This document shows positions 5,392 through 8,592 of a stretch of DNA of 8,592 nt, piece by piece. The notes beneath the pieces are model-generated. The model was not told where the DNA came from. It ran no database searches and was given only the letters and a program-made list of their open reading frames with translations. The DNA comes from an uncultured Helicobacteraceae bacterium. GTDB lineage: Bacteria; Campylobacterota; Campylobacteria; Campylobacterales; Helicobacteraceae. The stretch is from positions 1 through 8,592 of the forward strand of contig CAKVEH010000049.1 in assembly GCA_934728205.1 (NCBI GenBank). The letters run 5' to 3'. The first letter of the stretch is position 1; each line of letters begins with the position of its first letter. The position numbers were made by a program, and so were the translations under genes.

Positions 5392-7002
5392 TCTCCATTG
5401 CATATACGCCTTGCCAAAGGAGCGATTGAGCGTGTGGGACACTCCATTATGTGCGTGCTTATCTAGCATAAATACACCTAAGCCACCGATTTCAAAACCA
5501 TAGGGAAACTCATATCTTAGTCCTAGCGAAAACGCGCTCTGTGTCTTTGCACTGCTTGCGCTATCTCGTCCCATAGCTTCTAGGGCAAATCGCCTTTGTG
5601 CGCCAAATCTCGCCCCCACAAAGCCATAGTAAGTGTTTGTATGTGCGTTATAAGCATTTGTCGTGTGGCTACCGCTATGTAATGCGCCCGGGCGTATCAC
5701 GCCAAATCCTTGCCCCTCGTGTGCCTCAAAGCGCGAAGTGGTTTCGATATTTGCTAGCTCAAAGACATGCGCACCGATATGCTGAAATCCCACCCCAAAG
5801 TAGAGCAAATCTTTGTAGTCAAACTCTTGCTCAAAAAGCACAAAATAAGTATCGCCTCGATTATCCGTGTCTAGGTGTCCGTGCCCGTCCTCGTGGTTGT
5901 GGTTATGCCCTGCTTGGATTCCAGAATAATTTGAATACAAAAACGCCCCGTGTAAAAGCGTCTTACTTCGCCATTTTGTGCCACTTAAATTGTCATTAAA
6001 ATCCCCGCCAAAGCCAAAATCTAGCACGGATTTTATCCCATACACGCCAAAAAAATGCGTCAAATAATACGCGTAAGGCTCGAAGTGAAGTCGCGTATTT
6101 TGGGCTAGGGAGAGGGAGAGATTTACCCCGCCAGCGAAAAGATTTTCTTTTGGGTAGAGGTGCTTATAAAAGTCAAAATCCGAGCTAAATTCGCGCGTAA
6201 TATCTGCGTGTTCATTAACCCAGATTCCATAAATTTGGGCAGAATGTGGATTTGTGCCCGCACCAAAAGGGAGCGTTACGCGTCCAAATACGCCTTGCAA
6301 TGAATGCCCAACCCACTCTAATTCTTGCTCAAATCGCCCTGCTAGCACCTCGACACTTATGCGGTTAAAGTCTTTGACATAGCCTAAATATGCGTTGTTT
6401 GCGACAAAATTTGAGTTGATATAGGTGTAGGCGTTTGCCCTGTCGCTATAAAAAGGTGCGTATGCCACCGCTCCTACGCCTATTTGCAAGCCACTTAAGC
6501 CATTTTGCGCGTTTGCAAAGGGATTTGTTCTAAGTAAAAGGCGTGAGTAAAGCATCGCATAGTTATCTTTGTTTGCGTTGTCGTCTTTGTCAGCTATGGC
6601 GGAAGATTTGCCAAAGATTCCCATTCTGGCACTTAGACTAGCAAAATCGCTTTGCTTTGAGTGCTCGTGCTCGTGGAGTTCATAAGCGTGCAAATAATTG
6701 CGCTTGGTAGCGTGCGTGTGATTTTGGTATGTGTGGGAATCGCCGTGATTTTCGTGGGTGTAAGAATGGTTAGAATCTGCATTAGAATCGTGGTGTGAGT
6801 CGCTGTGAGAATGGGCTTTGTGTTGATTATCGCGGATTTCGCTTGTGTTATCTGCATACAGTGTATTTGCGCTTGAGAGCAATGCACAAAGACAAAGTGT
6901 CTTTAGATTTTGTGCGCGTTGCATTTGGCGTTGTGATGAGTTGGCGTATTTTGTGTTTTTGTGTGGTTGTATTGAGAAATCTTGTGTTTTGAAATGTTGC
7001 AT
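5386..7002 (-). CDS. His-rich outer-membrane beta-barrel protein, putative transition-metal (zinc?) uptake or binding
   Basis: I do not recognise a named family. The 538 residues begin with an unusually long signal peptide: a 34-residue polar, basic N-region, a hydrophobic core LCLCALLSSA, and probable cleavage at LYA|DN (50/51). Residues 61-114 are extremely His-rich (15 His, with Asp, Ser and Asn). The remainder has the alternating aromatic and polar strands of an outer-membrane barrel and ends in Trp-Arg-Phe, the usual C-terminal Phe for barrel assembly. Two more His clusters fall in probable loops: HNHNHEDGHGH (366-376) and KHAHNGVSH near the end. His-rich loops of this kind bind Zn, Ni or Cu, as in ZnuD-type receptors. 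However, no TonB box or plug domain is evident and the size is porin-like. The start at 7002 has AAAGGA (7014-7009) 6 nt upstream; Met27 lacks such a site. The gene seems more GC-rich than its neighbours. The adjoining permease remnant supports a metal-uptake context. Confidence 0.75.
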   Translation of the reverse strand: MQHFKTQDFSIQPHKNTKYANSSQRQMQRAQNLKTLCLCALLSSANTLYADNTSEIRDNQHKAHSHSDSHHDSNADSNHSYTHENHGDSHTYQNHTHATKRNYLHAYELHEHEHSKQSDFASLSARMGIFGKSSAIADKDDNANKDNYAMLYSRLLLRTNPFANAQNGLSGLQIGVGAVAYAPFYSDRANAYTYINSNFVANNAYLGYVKDFNRISVEVLAGRFEQELEWVGHSLQGVFGRVTLPFGAGTNPHSAQIYGIWVNEHADITREFSSDFDFYKHLYPKENLFAGGVNLSLSLAQNTRLHFEPYAYYLTHFFGVYGIKSVLDFGFGGDFNDNLSGTKWRSKTLLHGAFLYSNYSGIQAGHNHNHEDGHGHLDTDNRGDTYFVLFEQEFDYKDLLYFGVGFQHIGAHVFELANIETTSRFEAHEGQGFGVIRPGALHSGSHTTNAYNAHTNTYYGFVGARFGAQRRFALEAMGRDSASSAKTQSAFSLGLRYEFPYGFEIGGLGVFMLDKHAHNGVSHTLNRSFGKAYMQWRF

Positions 7003-7029
7003 TGTAAGTCCTTTCTACTTTTTGGTAGT

Positions 7030-7045
7030 TTTTAAAATTTAAACG
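7030..7045. repeat. Inverted repeat flanking the His-rich outer-membrane gene, copy in its 5' leader
   Basis: TTTTAAAATTTAAACG matches the reverse complement of 5376-5391 exactly. It lies between the predicted -10 box and the ribosome binding site of the outer-membrane gene, close to the expected transcription start, so it may form the first part of the mRNA. Confidence 0.5.
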
Positions 7046-7049
7046 GCGG

Positions 7050-7077
7050 ATTATAACACTTTTTTGCTTAATTGCAA
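7050..7077 (-). promoter_or_regulatory. Promoter of the His-rich outer-membrane gene
   Basis: On the minus strand, TTGCAA (7077-7072) serves as the -35 box, then a 16-bp spacer, then TATAAT (7055-7050) preceded by TGT, an extended -10. The predicted start is near 7043, giving a leader of about 40 nt. The -35 box lies inside the repeats described at 7064-7109, so binding there would block or modulate this promoter. Confidence 0.7.
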
Positions 7078-7109
7078 CTTAGTTGCTTTATAAAAATAAA
7101 GTTGCTTAA
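7064..7109. repeat. Three TTGCTTWA elements at exact 19-bp spacing, putative operator array
   Basis: TTGCTTAA (7064-7071), TTGCTTTA (7083-7090) and TTGCTTAA (7102-7109) start 19 bp apart each time. They span the -35 region of the outer-membrane gene and the DNA just upstream, where a repressor or activator would bind. The pattern matches no epsilonproteobacterial Fur, NikR or Zur box that I can recall. The regulator is unknown; a metal-responsive one is inferred from the gene it controls. Confidence 0.5.
7074..7086. promoter_or_regulatory. 13-bp palindrome overlapping the -35 box of the outer-membrane gene
   Basis: GCAAC-TTA-GTTGC is a perfect inverted repeat with a 3-bp centre. It uses the second TTGCTT element as its right arm and overlaps the -35 box (7072-7077). 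Its dyad symmetry suits a dimeric DNA-binding protein. Confidence 0.5.
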
Positions 7110-7153
7110 AAATTGACAAAATAACAATGAATAAAAACAACAATTCTATATAA

Positions 7154-7182
7154 TTGAAGTTTAAGAGAATATCTTGTATGAT
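7154..7182 (+). promoter_or_regulatory. Probable promoter of the DNA methyltransferase gene
   Basis: TTGAAG (7154-7159), a 17-bp spacer and TATGAT (7177-7182) form a reasonable sigma-70 promoter. The transcription start would be near 7189, about 21 nt before the start codon. A TATAAT at 7149-7154 lacks a suitably spaced -35 box and is a weaker alternative. Confidence 0.45.
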
Positions 7183-7209
7183 ACGATAAATTTTTTTAAG
7201 GTAAATGGT

Positions 7210-8592
7210 ATGCAGGAAATAAATTACGCGCTTGTAGAGGATAAAAGACCACCTATTTATACTGCGATGAAATATTGGGGTAAAAAGCCTCATAATATTT
7301 GGAGGGAATATATTGATATTTACACGCCAAAGAATGGTGTATTTTTGGACGCATTTTGTGGTAGCGCAATGAGTGCGATTGAAAGCCTAAAAGTTAAGCG
7401 GAAAACCATAGCATTTGATATAAATCCTTTAAGCTCTTTTTTGCTTAAAATCTATACAAGTCCTTTTGATTTTAAGGCATTTAAAAAAGAAGCGACAACA
7501 ATTATTGAGCGTGTAAAGAAAAATGAAATTTATCAAAAATTGTGGTGTTATGATGGTGAGTTGCATAATTTTAAGTATGAAAATAATACCATTTATGAAA
7601 TCTGCAAAAGCAATAAAACTATCCTTAAAAAAGCTAGAGATATAGATATAAAAGCATTAGATTTTGCTAATAGTGTTGATTTAGAGGAACTAGGCATAAA
7701 TTTTGTTGATGAGCCGTTTTTAGATAGTCATTCTTTTAGTGCAAATTTTATAAAAAATATAGGTGGTAATAATTTCAAATTCATTTGGACAAAACGCAAT
7801 TTGATTGTGCTGTCCTTAATTTTCAAGGATATTTTAAAGGTTAGTGATGAGACTACCAAAAAGCAATTACTGTTTGGATTTATTATGATTACGCATTTGT
7901 GTTGCAAGATGAATATCCCAAGACGAGATAGCGCAAATAGAAATTTTAGCACAAGTTGGGGTAGAAGTGCGTATGTCTGCTCTAGTAGGCAAATGGAGCA
8001 AAATCCACTTTTGCTTTTCAAAAGAAATTGTTTTAATAAACAAAGTGTAAAAAGCGCCTTAAATGCTTCAAATAACTATATTGACAAAAATATGAAAATT
8101 AAAAAAGTTAGTAACGCAAACAAACTAAAAGATAACACAGCATTTGACTTAAAATATGGCGTAATAAATATATTAACACTAGATGATTATGTTAATGAAA
8201 AAAGTGTGGATTTTATCATTACAGACCCGCCTTATGGTGGGCTAGTGCAATATTTGGACTTAAGCTATTTATGGCTTTTGTGGCTTAAAAAATTTGATAA
8301 AATTTATGCAAATGTAGATTTTGCTAGTGAAATTACCATAAACAAAAAGTGTGATATTAAGGCGTATGAGAGTAGATTTACACAGGCATTAAAACAACTG
8401 CATAGGGTGTTAAAAGATAATGGAAAAATGGTAATCACATTTCACAATAAGGATATAGCCATTTGGAATAGTTTTATGCGCTCATTGCGAAATGCAAACT
8501 TTATCATCGAAAAAGTGATACACCAAAAAAATCGCAGAAGTGGAGAGAGTGTTGTGGCAAATCCGTATGGCACTTCTGGGACAGATTTTTAC
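7210..8592 (+). CDS. Putative site-specific DNA methyltransferase, N6-adenine or N4-cytosine (3' end beyond window)
   Basis: The frame is open for 461 codons to the end of the window, so the gene is incomplete. A motif X-like element (KYWGKKPHNIW, 21-31) is followed by the SAM-binding motif I at 45-54 (FLDAFCGSAM) and the acidic AFDINPLSS strand. A long insert of about 250 residues comes next, containing SSWGRSAY-like family phrasing (here FSTSWGRSAYVC). The catalytic motif IV, TDPPYGG (338-344), is followed by LHRVLKDNGKMVITFHNKD, typical of DNA methylases. The DPPY form points to amino-group methylation, most often N6-adenine. Motif I departs from the usual DPFCGSG: Pro is replaced by Ala48 and the third Gly by Ala53. 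The insert between motifs I and IV may hold the target-recognition domain. The ATG at 7210 has AAGG (7198-7201) 8 nt upstream; an ATG at 7205 is out of frame. The gene is more AT-rich than the operon to its left, suggesting horizontal transfer. No restriction partner is visible. Confidence 0.8.
   Translation, partial: MQEINYALVEDKRPPIYTAMKYWGKKPHNIWREYIDIYTPKNGVFLDAFCGSAMSAIESLKVKRKTIAFDINPLSSFLLKIYTSPFDFKAFKKEATTIIERVKKNEIYQKLWCYDGELHNFKYENNTIYEICKSNKTILKKARDIDIKALDFANSVDLEELGINFVDEPFLDSHSFSANFIKNIGGNNFKFIWTKRNLIVLSLIFKDILKVSDETTKKQLLFGFIMITHLCCKMNIPRRDSANRNFSTSWGRSAYVCSSRQMEQNPLLLFKRNCFNKQSVKSALNASNNYIDKNMKIKKVSNANKLKDNTAFDLKYGVINILTLDDYVNEKSVDFIITDPPYGGLVQYLDLSYLWLLWLKKFDKIYANVDFASEITINKKCDIKAYESRFTQALKQLHRVLKDNGKMVITFHNKDIAIWNSFMRSLRNANFIIEKVIHQKNRRSGESVVANPYGTSGTDFY

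Noticed and set aside
5598..5999. Plus-strand open frame of 133 codons inside the outer-membrane gene
   Set aside because: It is antisense to a gene with clear signal peptide, barrel-like strands and terminal Phe, and has no recognisable domain or ribosome site.
7191..7197. T7 tract before the methyltransferase as a phase-variable switch
   Set aside because: Seven bases is short for slipped-strand switching, and no long homopolymer or dinucleotide repeat occurs in the gene.
7728..8021. Minus-strand open frame of 97 codons at the right side
   Set aside because: It is antisense to the methyltransferase, whose frame is continuous with clear motifs.
1..8592. CRISPR array, tRNA, rRNA or insertion sequence
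   Set aside because: No spaced repeats of suitable length, no cloverleaf, and no transposase motif were seen on either strand.

Overview
The window looks like chromosomal DNA of an epsilonproteobacterium (Campylobacterota), most likely a Helicobacter and probably an enterohepatic species. Three things suggest this: AT-rich sequence with extended -10 promoters, a Bacillus-type split FGAM synthase (PurS/PurQ) in a Gram-negative setting, and the gene order S41 protease - purC - purS - purQ - secreted protein - plsC. From memory, Campylobacter jejuni has this same order. The species assignment is inference.

Left edge (1-267): the first 36 codons of a minus-strand membrane protein, probably CdsA. 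A compact divergent promoter region separates it from a plus-strand operon.

Operon (268-5225, plus strand): six tightly packed genes. They are a periplasmic carboxyl-terminal processing protease, purC, purS, purQ, a secreted two-pass membrane protein with a C-terminal SH3-like domain, and plsC. Gaps are 23, 8, 69 and 21 bp, and the last pair overlaps. The operon joins envelope proteolysis and phospholipid synthesis to steps of de novo purine synthesis. The only sizeable gap, between purS and purQ, holds a possible 15-codon leader ORF that abuts the purQ start.

Metal-related accessory segment (5197-7109, minus strand): a 538-aa outer-membrane beta-barrel protein with a dense His-rich region after the signal peptide and two further His clusters in the barrel. 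Its promoter is overlapped by a 13-bp palindrome and three TTGCTTWA elements spaced exactly 19 bp apart, a plausible operator for an unidentified regulator. Downstream, against the end of plsC, lies a 55-codon open frame resembling the last transmembrane segment of an ABC-3 metal permease (ZnuB/MntB type). The rest of that gene is missing. Together these suggest a partly decayed zinc or other transition-metal uptake locus. A perfect 16-bp inverted repeat flanks the outer-membrane gene.

Right edge (7210-8592, plus strand): a DNA methyltransferase open to the end of the window. It has a motif X-like element, a variant SAM-binding motif I, a long insert and a DPPY catalytic motif. It is visibly more AT-rich than its neighbours, which suggests horizontal acquisition and perhaps the start of a restriction or defence locus beyond the window.
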